Shown here: positions 1-8,202 of the stretch, one piece after another
Layout of the letters: every line of letters starts with the position of its first letter
Position numbering within the stretch: the first letter of the stretch is position 1
From: Phoronis ovalis
Taxonomy: Eukaryota; Phoronida; Phoronidae
DNA: 29,834 nt
Direction: 5' to 3'
NCBI GenBank assembly: GCA_028565635.1
Contig: JAOXYB010033395.1
Coordinates: 1 to 29,834, forward strand
Translations under genes and position numbers: made by a program
The notes under the pieces: model-generated
Told to the model about the DNA's origin: nothing
Databases searched by the model: none
Seen by the model: only the letters and a program-made list of their open reading frames with translations

Positions 1-1441
1 AGGTTTATGAGTTTTTCTTTTGTATCGCAAACAATAGATCTAAAAAATCTTAAATACATTCACGCCAGAAGTACAAAGAAAGAAATAATTGCCCCCTCTC
101 TAATAATCGCCCCCTCTAATAATTGCCCCTCCCCTAAAAGCATTTATTTTAAATAATCGCCCAGGGCAATTATTAAAGAAAATATGGTATATGCTATGTC
201 ATGGTGGTATTTTTAGACTCGTGTGTGCAACGCATTAAATTTGATTAACATTTTATGAAACCTCATTAAAATCATAAGGTACATCCTACCGGGAAATCAA
301 GCAAATGTTTTAAGTAAATGATACTCCCATTATTTATTATGACCAAATTGTAAATACCATGAATAATCATTGAATTTTTAATTAATATTTCAAAAAAGCT
401 AGTTTTTTTATTTGCTAAAAAACTAAATTGATTATTTTATCCACATTCCTGATGCAATTTAAAAACTGTCTGTAGCAAACTATTGGAGTATTATTTGCTT
501 ACTAAAAATATAGTTAGCATGAATTTTGATCTACTGGGTTTTCCCGTAGGATATATCTAAGATTTTTATAGGGTGTCATTAAACGCTAATTCATACATTT
601 CACACAATAGTTTGAAAATACCAATATGAATATTAAAGTTTCAGAAAACACCTATTTTGTGTTAAAAAAAATAAAATGCGGATGTTTCGCGAATTTTTAT
701 CTAAACATTGATGAGGATCTAGCTTAGCCTTAAATGGAAATATAGACAAATAGTAGTACGAATATAAGGTAACTTAGTAAATGTATAATTCAATTTCTTT
801 TTACTGAGGCAATTTTTTGTTACGAGAAATTTAGAATAATATACCACTGGAGTAAGTCAAAAAAACCTCATCCTATAATTAAGTTAAAATTATACATAAA
901 ACTCTTTGGTTAAACAACATTGTAAACATTCGTATCATTTTAATAAATGCAAAATCAAGCCTGAGACACAGTTTTGTAGGTATATACATGTGCAGTAAGG
1001 TTTATTTGACTTGTGCAAAGTTTCAAATTTAACTTTTTACGCAAAATGCCAATGGTACAGATCACAGGATTGATTCAAAGAAAAGGAAATTACAGATTTA
1101 GGAAGTTTCAGTTGTGTACTTTCAAAATATATATACTTTTCTTTGATTATATTTTCATTAAACTACATTCAGAAACTAAAAATGTCTTTAAGTTGTGCCG
1201 ATTGATTGGAATGATTTAGGTTATATTTAGTATGTGTTCAGTATATTAATTACATTTGAATGTAGCAGAAGCATATATTAATTAGAAAAAACACCAAATG
1301 TACTTTGTTTCACCATTTCAGTCTTAAAGAAATCATGTTGGTAATGTGGACAGTTCAAAACTACTAACTCGCTGCTGTAAAAATCCCCACTTCTAGCATG
1401 ATATAATTACAATTGTATTAAAATACAGTTTAATTTTTCAG
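1..1441. other. Non-coding DNA, probably BCS1L intron
   Basis: This stretch ends in a 3' splice site (polypyrimidine tract then TTTTTCAG at 1434-1441) in front of a BCS1L exon, so at least its right part should be an intron of that gene. I see no exon for the expected upstream BCS1L segments (Walker A and B of the AAA domain) in it. Apart from the GCCCC repeat near its start it shows only AT-rich sequence. Short open frames here look like chance. Confidence 0.6.
85..174. repeat. Degenerate tandem and inverted AATAAT[T/C]GCCC repeat
   Basis: Four direct copies of a short unit are visible: AATAATTGCCCCCT (85-98), AATAATCGCCCCCT (102-115), AATAATTGCCCCT (118-130) and AATAATCGCCC (152-162). The first three are spaced about 16-17 bp apart. 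They are followed at once by one inverted copy, GGGCAATTATT (164-174). Direct copies closed by an inverted one suggest the end of a small non-autonomous DNA transposon or a decayed satellite. No open frame or transposase is associated. The family is not identified. Confidence 0.6.
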
Positions 1442-1559
1442 ATCCACAAACTTATCAAGGGATGGGTAGACTTACATTTAGTGGGTTGCTCAATGCCTTG
1501 GATGGTGTAGCATCAACTGAAGCTAGAATTGTTTTTATGACTACAAACTACCTTGAAAG
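1442..1559 (+). CDS. BCS1L: BCS1L penultimate coding exon (AAA ATPase core)
   Basis: BCS1L is an inner-membrane AAA+ ATPase of mitochondria that inserts the folded Rieske iron-sulfur protein into respiratory complex III. This internal exon encodes [18 protein letters not shown], then [14 protein letters not shown], a stretch typical of BCS1 between Walker B and the second region of homology. The Asn of MTTN sits at the sensor-1 position. The exon starts after TTTCAG with two bases of a split codon and ends CTTGAAAG before GTAAGA, leaving two bases (AG) that the next exon completes as Arg. The 118 nt hold 38 full codons, with no stop. The N-terminal membrane segment, the BCS1-specific domain and Walker motifs must lie upstream of the window. 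Confidence 0.95.
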
Positions 1560-3411
1560 GTAAGATGTGCAATAAAAGCAGGTTTCTTATTCTTATTCTT
1601 TGAAATGATTTGCTCTAAATATTTGGAATAAGACCTGGGGGCACTTAAACGTATGATGAATATGGGGGTTGTCCGCTCAAATGGGTCACTTTTTCACAAT
1701 ACATCTCTAATAATGGGTCCACTTTTCAGTGTCCCTAAAATTGGATTGTTTTTAATTAAATTTTGTAATTATGCATTACATAATCATAAAATCGTGAGCT
1801 AATGAACAAAAACTGTTAACAATCATTTGTCAGTAGTACTGTTATATATTAACAACAAAATGTGAAAATTTGTTTTTTTCACACTTGTGTAAAGTTCATA
1901 TCAGTCTACTTGCACGACTTTCCCTTTTCTTAATGTAAAAAATATTTTTATGTACATTAATCTTTCCTCTTACATAACCAGTTTATTAGTGTAAACCTCA
2001 AATGTGGCATTTGTACTAATATCACAAAACTGTGTCTACTTGCATAACAAATCATTGTTATGACTAATACAACTGTTTTTTTGTTGTTATCTACAAAAAC
2101 ATGCAACTTAATGTGTTAAACAATATTACACAATAAAAACATGATATTTATCTCAGTGCTAAAGATCTTAGCCAAGTTAAGATATAAATATATGACTGTG
2201 ACTCTTTCATAAGTTTAAACACAGCTTTTAAAACATTCCATAAATTAAAGTCTCCTATTTGTAACCCTTTCATTTCGGTTTCTTATCACTCGTCCTGTTT
2301 GCTAATAAATGGATGTCTTAGATTTGTATCTCTCATTAAATTTGGTTAATTACAATGATATCATTCGAAATTTTAGCTGAAATCTGATTTTATAACTCAC
2401 AAGAAAATATCGTGGGAAAATCTGCGAGGGTAATTTCTGTGTTATTGCCCTACTTACTGGCAGTCACATTTCTAGAAATAGATTTTAAAAGTCGCAGATC
2501 CTTGTAACAATGGATCTTAGATTGAAGATATACTTGTACAATCAGCACAATTTCTTTAAAACAAGAGCAGAAAGTTGATCTTTCACCTCAGATTCAAAGA
2601 TATCAAAAGCATCACCAGAAATAGATTAGACTTGCTATTGAAAAAAATAGAATGACGTAAAGATTCACTTTAGACTGTGTTGTATTTTCTATTTTTGTAA
2701 ATGCAATCTTAAAAGTATCATTGTCAAGGTCCAGTTTGGTTGTTTGCGTATGTCTGTGGTTAGACTTTTTCTTTTCTTGACATTTCCTTGTTGTTAGTGA
2801 TTGCTACCCTAACTTTGATTGTACATACAATGTAGCTGTCAAGTCCTCCTTTGTGCAGGTGTGAGACTCCCTCTTTGTAGCATGTTTTCTGCCATTGCTT
2901 TCAATAGAAAATTGTCTGAAAATACTGAATCTCTTGCTAAAAAATTCTGCCAACTTGACAGGTATGGTTGTATCTCAGATTTTGCATAATTAGATTCGCA
3001 ATTGGATATGATTTACTAAATTAGATTTGTGTGTTAAGAATTTGAAAAAATGTGCATAATTATTTGAAATTGCCACATTTACTGACTATCAGTTCAAACA
3101 ATAAATTAAAAGCTAGTTATTGAACATTAAAAAACTACAGCACAAATTGATTGTTAATAAAAACGTTACTGAATATAGAATCAAGGTTGTATTCTCAGGG
3201 TTTATTACGTGGTTGTATTGTATGAAAGCACTGAATAAAACCTGATGTAATTTTTATGTTTCAGAAAACTTGATTTGGAGATTACATATCGTTTGAACAA
3301 TTTTCTATAGAAGCAGCACTGAAAAAACATCTTCCTAGAAAACATAAGATTTCTGGAGGTCCATTTTTAGAAGTAATATCTTGTCATTATAACTTTCATC
3401 AATTATTTCAG
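1560..3411 (+). other. Last intron of BCS1L
   Basis: This 1.85-kb GT-AG intron has donor GGTAAG at 1559-1564 and acceptor ATTTCAG ending at 3411. The flanking exons join without loss to the conserved order MTTN-x-L-E-R-L-D-K-A-L-I-R-P-G-R, so no exon is missing between them. It contains one copy of a dispersed GGGGG-ACT repeat near its 5' end. Otherwise it is AT-rich and shows nothing else I can name. Confidence 0.85.
1637..1730 (+). repeat. Dispersed GGGGG[T/C]ACT repeat, copy 1
   Basis: The segment begins GGGGGCACTT and has GGGGGTTGTCCGCTC about 35 bp later, matching in order the heads of similar segments near 4321 and 29764. It also has a short internal duplication: ATGGGTCACTTTT (1681) and ATGGGTCCACTTTT (1713), 32 bp apart. 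It has no coding potential. I recognise this type of head (GGGGGTACT, then GGGGATGTGCCGC) as common in marine invertebrate genomes but cannot name the family. Confidence 0.5.
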
Positions 3412-3667
3412 ACTAGACAAAGCATTAATTCGTCCTGGAAGAGTTGACTACAAGGAACTGGTTGATTACTGCAGCAAATATCAACTGAAGCAAATGTTCC
3501 TCAAGTTTTATCCAGAAGACAACTCTCAACGTGCCGAAATATTTGCAAACAATGTTGCAAAAGAAGGATTACCTGTTAGCGCAGCTTTAGTACAAGGATA
3601 TTTTATGCTGCATAAAACAGATAGCCAAGCTGCTATTGATGGTTACAAACTAATATGGACAATGTAA
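3412..3667 (+). CDS. BCS1L: BCS1L terminal coding exon
   Basis: The exon begins with the last base of the split Arg codon and reads LDKALIRPGRVDYKELVDYC, the second region of homology of AAA ATPases. The Arg residues of the RPGRVD motif are where AAA arginine fingers sit. It then runs through MFLKFYPEDN and SAALVQGYFMLHKTDSQAAI, matching the C-terminus of animal BCS1 (compare QVQGYFML in vertebrates), and ends LIWTM with TAA at 3665-3667. It encodes 84 residues after the split codon. With the preceding exon it gives about 124 residues, the expected C-terminal part of a ~420-residue protein. No frameshift or internal stop is seen. Confidence 0.95.
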
Positions 3668-4320
3668 ATGAGACATTCAGCTAGTACTACTAGACCATGA
3701 TTTGGAGTTTAAGCATAGATTACAGCTTTCCCAGAAAACTAGTGTGGGGATACTTAGTGTTTTTATCTACGACAAACTATGAGTTACCATCAGCTGCAGG
3801 GAACTTATGGCAGGGATAATCAAAACAAGAGCTTTCTTAAACACTGACACATTCAAAAATTCTGAAATTTGGAATGCTCTTAGGTTCATATCATGGACAC
3901 TGATAAATTTACTATTATGTTAAAATAGCATGCAATTTACAGGCAGTCAAGGAAGACTTGGATATACTTAAAGGAAAGGTTGTGTGCAAAGTGTTGTTAA
4001 AGAATGTCAGCAATTGTAATTTAACGTTATGTGCATGGTACTGGTGTGCTCTGAATATGGTTGCTGATAGTGCTTCTTGTAGTTTGATATTGATGCTGTC
4101 TTTCATGTAATACAAAATTTAAAGGCTCTTGGAAAACTTCAAAATTCAAAAACATTTTTTTAGTGTGAGTAGCAAACTCCAAAGTAAATACATCAGTTAG
4201 TATTTTAAGTTGCCTTAGGCTAGCACTTGTGAAAAAAAGTTGGTAATCTTGCTCATTATATGCAGTATGTTTAAAATACACCCCTTTGCAATTAAAAAGA
4301 CTCCATGGCAGAACAACCTT

Positions 4321-4380
4321 GGGGGTACTCTCCATTATATGTGATAGGGGTGTGAGGCCCATGGTCCAAGCCCTGACCCT
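4321..4380 (+). repeat. Dispersed GGGGGTACTC repeat, copy 2
   Basis: The head GGGGGTACTC is followed after about 20 bp by ATAGGGGTGTGAGG, the same layout as copies near 1637 and 29764. The right boundary is unclear. Related sequence may continue to about 4640, because CCTTTGGCAGACC and CCTTTGGAAGAC-like pieces recur to 4700. No coding capacity is seen, so this looks like a decayed non-autonomous element. Confidence 0.5.
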
Positions 4381-5012
4381 GTATTATCCTTGTCAAAATA
4401 CGCACCATTAATAATAAATACCATGACACCTCAAAGAAACAACCGAAATATCCTGATGATCAATAATTGATCTTTTAAGACTGGTATACTTGAAATCTCC
4501 AATTATAAATATCAACCTGGAATATCCCAGAAGTGCAAATGTCCCACTCTGAAATGCCAACAAGCTGACCCTGAAGGGTTGTGCATGTATATTAACTACC
4601 ATACAGGGAATGCCCCTCAGGCAGATCTCACTGAATAAATTATATAGCCTTTGGCAGACCTGGACTAACTACTTGTGAAAACATAACCTTTGGAAGACTA
4701 ATATTCAATTCAGCAATACCGCCTATTTATCAATATACTGCTAAACATATAACATATAGTCTCTATGCAGAACACACTGCTTAAATAAAGTAACCCTTTT
4801 CGTGTACAGTAATTATTACTCAAAGCTGTTTCCACAAGTGAACCCCTTGATTCAGTTAAAATTCTAGTCACCTTTACAAGGACATGTGAGAGCTTTCAGT
4901 ATTAACTCTTAATTGTGTAGCAGACAGCTTATGATGCTAAAATGGACATGATTATTTGTTCCTTGTAAAACTATTTGGAAAGACAAAACTATCAACATTT
5001 TCTTGTGTTTTA

Positions 5013-5027
5013 CCTGAAGGTGGCGCT
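5013..5027 (+). promoter_or_regulatory. CTCF-like motif between BCS1L and Smad6/7
   Basis: CCTGAAGGTGGCGCT matches the CTCF consensus CCACYAGRKGGCRSY at 12 of 15 positions, including the whole ten-base core AGRKGGCRSY. It stands between two unrelated genes, where an insulator site would be plausible. A motif alone does not prove binding. Confidence 0.35.
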
Positions 5028-5224
5028 AGTGGTATTCTATTTTCGATACTGAAAATTCAGCTGTTTATAGATTCTTTTTAATGTCCAGTATGAGTAATAT
5101 AAAAACATGCGGATAAAAATGCAGGCTTACATATTTCAAGGCGATAGTACTAACACAAACTAATGCATATTTAATCCGTAAGTTTGGTCTGTCAGAAATT
5201 AAGGAAATAAAGTTTAATATACTC

Positions 5225-5270
5225 TAATAGTAATAGTAATACTGTGATAGTACTACTACTAGTACTAATA
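5225..5270. repeat. Imperfect TAG/TAC trinucleotide repeat
   Basis: The run is built of AATAGT, TAC and TAG triplets (TAATAGTAATAGTAATAC, then TAGTACTACTACTAG). It is a simple sequence repeat in intergenic DNA with no evident function. Confidence 0.7.
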
Positions 5271-5834
5271 GACAGTTTATAGGCCTCCAAGATTCTTGTG
5301 GACATTTAAAACTTTCAGACTGATAAAGAACAAATGAACAAGTATAAGAGATGATTTGCATTATTATATATATCTATGTTGTGCTGAATGTTTTAAAATG
5401 TCGGGGAGCGTGATATGTTCTGCTGAGCTTTCTAGGATGACAGTCTGCTATAAAACGTTCTTGCTGAAGTTTTTGAATTCCCTTCAGCAGGAGAACATGG
5501 ATTTGTAATAAAAGCAGACACGTCCTTTTGAAACAAAACAGTCATTTCCAAAACCCATAAAACGCTTAGAACATATTCCGGCGTCTCGGTGGCTTATGTT
5601 CAATGCGGCTTGAATAATTGGTTTTGATTGCTCCGAATGTACTAAAAACGACATGAACATTTGCCGAAAATATCCCTTAAATTTGGTTAATACAAAAATA
5701 CCGTGCATCACAAAATACACTGTAAACGAAATCATTATAAAGAAAACTTACTGTTATTGGTAATGAAAAAGTTAGTACTTTCATTTGTTTAAGAAAAGCT
5801 CAAAAACAGAGAGGCTGATTTTTCTACATTTATG

Positions 5835-5885
5835 CCAATAGCGCCAAAAAGTCTAGACAAACCACGTGATATTGAAATTACCAAT
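5835..5885 (+). promoter_or_regulatory. Smad6/7 promoter cluster: CCAAT, BMP-response-like element, SBE palindrome, E-box, CCAAT
   Basis: Within 51 bp, in order, are CCAAT (5835-5839), AGCGCC (5840-5845), five A (5846-5850), GTCTAGAC (5851-5858), the E-box CACGTG (5863-5868) and CCAAT (5881-5885). AGCGCC-N5-GTCT fits the Mad/Medea element GRCGNC-N5-GTCT and the activating element GGCGCCA-N4-GNCV closely, differing from the first only at the first base. GTCTAGAC is the palindromic Smad-binding element known from vertebrate Smad7 promoters. The cluster lies about 90 bp before a TATA-like box and 640 bp before the Smad6/7 ATG. Inference: receptor Smads with Smad4 bind here and induce their own inhibitor. 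Confidence 0.6.
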
Positions 5886-5955
5886 AGGAAAGAGGCTTAT
5901 CTCAAGCAGTTGTTTAGCTTGTTTGGGTCTACCAAATAACTACGATGGGTGTATG

Positions 5956-5963
5956 TATATAAA
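5956..5963 (+). promoter_or_regulatory. Candidate TATA box of Smad6/7
   Basis: TATATAAA lies about 90 bp downstream of the Smad/E-box cluster, in the CpG-rich part of the upstream region. A start about 30 bp further on would give a 5' UTR of roughly 520 nt if that UTR is unspliced. The surrounding DNA is AT-rich, so a chance match is possible and no initiator can be assigned. Confidence 0.35.
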
Positions 5964-6510
5964 TTTATATTAATCAAAGTTACGATGACTGAATTATTAT
6001 GCCTACTTACATAAAAAAGCATCTTTTTTATGTATATTTTAATACATCTCATACCTTCTTAGTAAAACTTGTTTAGTTTGCTGTAAATTCAGAAGAACTA
6101 AATTCGGAACCCCTATTCACTAAATAAATACACCCATTTACAGCTAGCAGAAATATTGGTGGTAAATGTAGTGGAGTCGGTACGAGATAGCAAGATTCTT
6201 GGATTAATTGTGGATATTTTCAAGGAATACTATCAACGTTGGATTAAAGGGGGTTCTTATAGCTTTGGAAGACTATAAGGAGTTCTAATTATCCTGTAAA
6301 ATATTTTATATTGGAAGAGGATTGGTGAAATCAGTTCCAAGTGTCCGCACAAACAGAGTCCGAGTGTCCAGTCTCAGTGGCACCAGTGTTTTATATTGTA
6401 TAAGTTCATATAGATTACAGTCGAGTCAAGATCCATTAAAAGAAAATATGTGGTGAATATATCTACAGAGTTTATGAGTCCAACGCAGTAGATGAGCTCG
6501 AAAATACTGT

Positions 6511-6901
6511 ATGTTTTGCTCTAAAAAGAGCGTCCAAACGAAGCGCCTGTGGAAACTTAGGACTATTTACAATGAAACCAACCGTACGACTGAAACTCCG
6601 GAGGAATTGGAGTTAAAATCAGTAGCACAATCGCTCATAAAAAGACTTCACGAATCACATTTGGATAAATTGATTCATTCTATTGAAACCAAAGGAGGGG
6701 ATTTATCGGGTTGTGTATTATTACCTAAACAATTAATTTTGGGCCGAAGGACCGTACAGCCACATGTGCTATGTTGTCAAATTTGGAGGTGGCCCAATCT
6801 CAAACATGATTTTGAATTAAAAAGATTACCTTGCTGTATATCAAACAATAATGATTCTGTTTGTCTTAATCCATTTCATTGGAGTAGACTGTTAAAACCC
6901 G
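6511..6901 (+). CDS. Smad6/7: Smad6/7 coding exon 1 (N-terminal signature and MH1)
   Basis: Smad6/7 is the inhibitory Smad of the TGF-beta/BMP pathway; it blocks type I receptors and recruits Smurf ubiquitin ligases. ATG at 6511 is the first in frame after a TGA at 6493. The protein opens MFCSKKSVQTKRLW, matching the vertebrate I-Smad start (MF, basic residues, RLW). MH1 spans about residues 34-127. HVLCCQIWRWPNLKH and VCLNPFHWSRL are diagnostic. Likely zinc ligands C68, C108 or C109, C118 and H123 are kept. Between C68 and PHV there are 15 residues against 19 in Smad3, so the DNA-contacting beta-hairpin is shortened, as expected for an I-Smad. Only ~33 residues precede MH1, and the Gly/Glu-rich region of vertebrate Smad6/7 is absent. 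Donor: CCCGGTAAGT. Confidence 0.95.
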
Positions 6902-7408
6902 GTAAGTAACAGTTGTGCGAGAAAGCGATTAGTAATACTTGGACAGAGAATGTACATATCTGTATTATTCGGTCAGTTTCCTCTCATTGATTCGCTATTA
7001 ATATACGGTAATAGCTCCCGAGCTTCGAAATCTAGTTTAATAAAAGTTGTCCTCTTTAAGCTATGTTATTTCTTGTTATAGTAGTAAATGATAATAGAAT
7101 TTAACTTTCTGTGGGCACTCATTTAAATTTTAACTTGAAATTTATCCAATTTTAGCTTGTATTTTTAAAGTATGTTAAATCTCAAGTAGTGTTTTACAAC
7201 ATAAGTTCACATTTTCTTCTTTTAGTTTTAAATACAACATAGACTGTTTTTCTTGTATATATTAAACCAATATTGTTGGCTCTTCAGTCAATTAAGGTAC
7301 TGGCGCCCTGGCAAAGGATTTTAAAAGCTTATCAGTGACTATGACAAGGTAATTACTTGTGGTGCCAGTGTGCTCTACACTAAATCAATTACATCTGTCA
7401 TTTTTCAG
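6902..7408 (+). other. Smad6/7 intron 1
   Basis: This 507-bp GT-AG intron runs between phase-1 exon ends (donor GTAAGT at 6902, acceptor TTTTTCAG ending 7408). It contains one GGCGCC (7302-7307), the core bound by Smad1/5 MH1 domains, but with no GTCT at the five-base spacing on either side. Nothing else stands out. Confidence 0.85.
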
Positions 7409-7459
7409 AATCACCTCCCCCTCCATATAGCTTCAAATTCGTACAGGTAAAAAAGTCAG
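7409..7459 (+). CDS. Smad6/7: Smad6/7 coding exon 2 (PY motif)
   Basis: This 51-nt exon encodes E-SPPPPYS-FKFVQVKKS (residues 131-147). PPPPY at 133-137 is the PY motif through which inhibitory Smads bind WW domains of Smurf1/2 and NEDD4-type E3 ligases. The flanking E-S-P-P-P-P-Y-S is the same as in vertebrate Smad7. Phase decides the ends: the acceptor CAG|AA completes the Glu codon begun by exon 1, and the donor TCAG|GTAAGA at 7459/7460 leaves phase 1 for exon 3. An earlier GT (CAG|GTAAAA at 7446) would put exon 3 out of frame. The exon is the short linker between MH1 and MH2. Confidence 0.93.
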
Positions 7460-8127
7460 GTAAGAAAACTTAAATTTAATGTTGAAAACTTTAATGAGAT
7501 TTCTTTTAGTAATTTTAGCTTTTTATACATGTAATTTTATTGGGTACAGTTGTGTTTTGTGAGACTGTCTGGAATGTCTTGAAGAGATGGGTACTAGAAA
7601 ATTGATATTTAGTTTGAAAACAAAATATTCAAATTTTGTAATCTTTTTCCGAAAAGTTACGTGACAATAAAGTTGCCACTTTATGTGCAAAAGTCCAGAT
7701 TTCATCATCAAGAAATTGCAAAAAATTAGTCAGAATATTGCCATAAAATACATACAGCCAAAAACTAGGTTGATAAAGTGAAGACTTGCACCCTCTCAGT
7801 GGGAGGTGATGATTTATAGTGATAGGAGGCACAATGTGTGGCATATTTGGTGCAGTGGGTGTATTCCTGGTCAATGGTGTGTAATACATCAGTGTAGACA
7901 TTCATTCACTGAATACAATGTGTGACCAAAATCTAAAATGCATCATTTTCTTAACAGTTCCTATATATGCAGAACCTTGTAGATAGTTGTTTGGCCAAAT
8001 CAGCAACTGTTATCTATGCAAAAAAAAACAGCTTCTATGCAATAAAGCAAACTGAATATAAAAATGCGAATTTTTTGTACCAACACTAAACTTACAACTT
8101 AAGTAAACATGAACATTTCTGCTTCAG
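7460..8127 (+). other. Smad6/7 intron 2
   Basis: This 668-bp GT-AG intron has donor GTAAGA at 7460 and acceptor TGCTTCAG ending 8127. It is AT-rich, and minus-strand open frames within it resemble no known family. I see no element to report. Confidence 0.85.
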
Positions 8128-8202
8128 ATGAAGAAGAGCCACCTCCTCCAGTGGTTAGTACAGAGACTCTGGGAGTACCCAGTGAAGTACAACTAGTCAC
8201 AG
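8128..8202 (+). CDS. Smad6/7: Smad6/7 coding exon 3 (linker)
   Basis: This 75-nt exon encodes D-EEEPPPPVVSTETLGVP-SEVQLVT (residues 148-172), the acidic, proline-containing linker just before MH2. Its proline run lacks a tyrosine, so it is not a second PY motif. It starts after CTTCAG with two bases completing the Asp codon and ends CACAG|GTAAGG in phase 1, which fits exon 4. Assignment rests on phase, perfect splice sites and position. The linker is poorly conserved between phyla, so similarity gives little support on its own. Confidence 0.85.

Larger units (their letters stand above)
3668..5399 (+). other. BCS1L 3' UTR and BCS1L-Smad6/7 intergenic DNA
   Basis: No gene is recognised between the BCS1L stop and the Smad6/7 upstream region. 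Three AATAAA hexamers (4634-4639, 4784-4789, 5206-5211) could serve BCS1L polyadenylation, but I cannot choose among them. The stretch also contains a dispersed GGGGGTACTC repeat, a CTCF-like motif and an imperfect trinucleotide repeat, listed separately. Open frames on the minus strand (for example 4027-4362) cross the repeat and resemble no family I know. Confidence 0.5.

Noticed and set aside
1013-1219. Plus-strand open frame of 68 codons in the BCS1L upstream intron
   Set aside because: No known motif, begins at a non-ATG codon, low-complexity Phe/Lys/Ile composition, and it lacks usable splice sites in phase with the next BCS1L exon.
3265-3371. Possible extra exon in the last BCS1L intron (after TTTCAG at 3265)
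   Set aside because: All frames I read contain stops or no BCS1-like residues, and exons 1442-1559 and 3412-3667 already join at a conserved Arg codon with no gap in the family alignment.
4027-4362. Minus-strand open frame of 111 codons
   Set aside because: It starts inside a dispersed repeat, shows no family motif, and overlaps other chance frames. It is best explained as a shadow of repeat-derived and AT-rich DNA.
5484-5735. Minus-strand open frame of 83 codons that could suggest a divergent gene from the Smad6/7 promoter
   Set aside because: No recognisable domain, no clear splice partners downstream on that strand, and it lies in the CpG-rich promoter region where open frames lengthen because stops are fewer.
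7409-7446. Alternative donor for Smad6/7 exon 2 (CAG before GTAAAA at 7447)
   Set aside because: It would end in phase 0 and send exon 3 into a frame ending at TAG near 8196. The GTAAGA donor at 7460 keeps the frame and is the stronger site.
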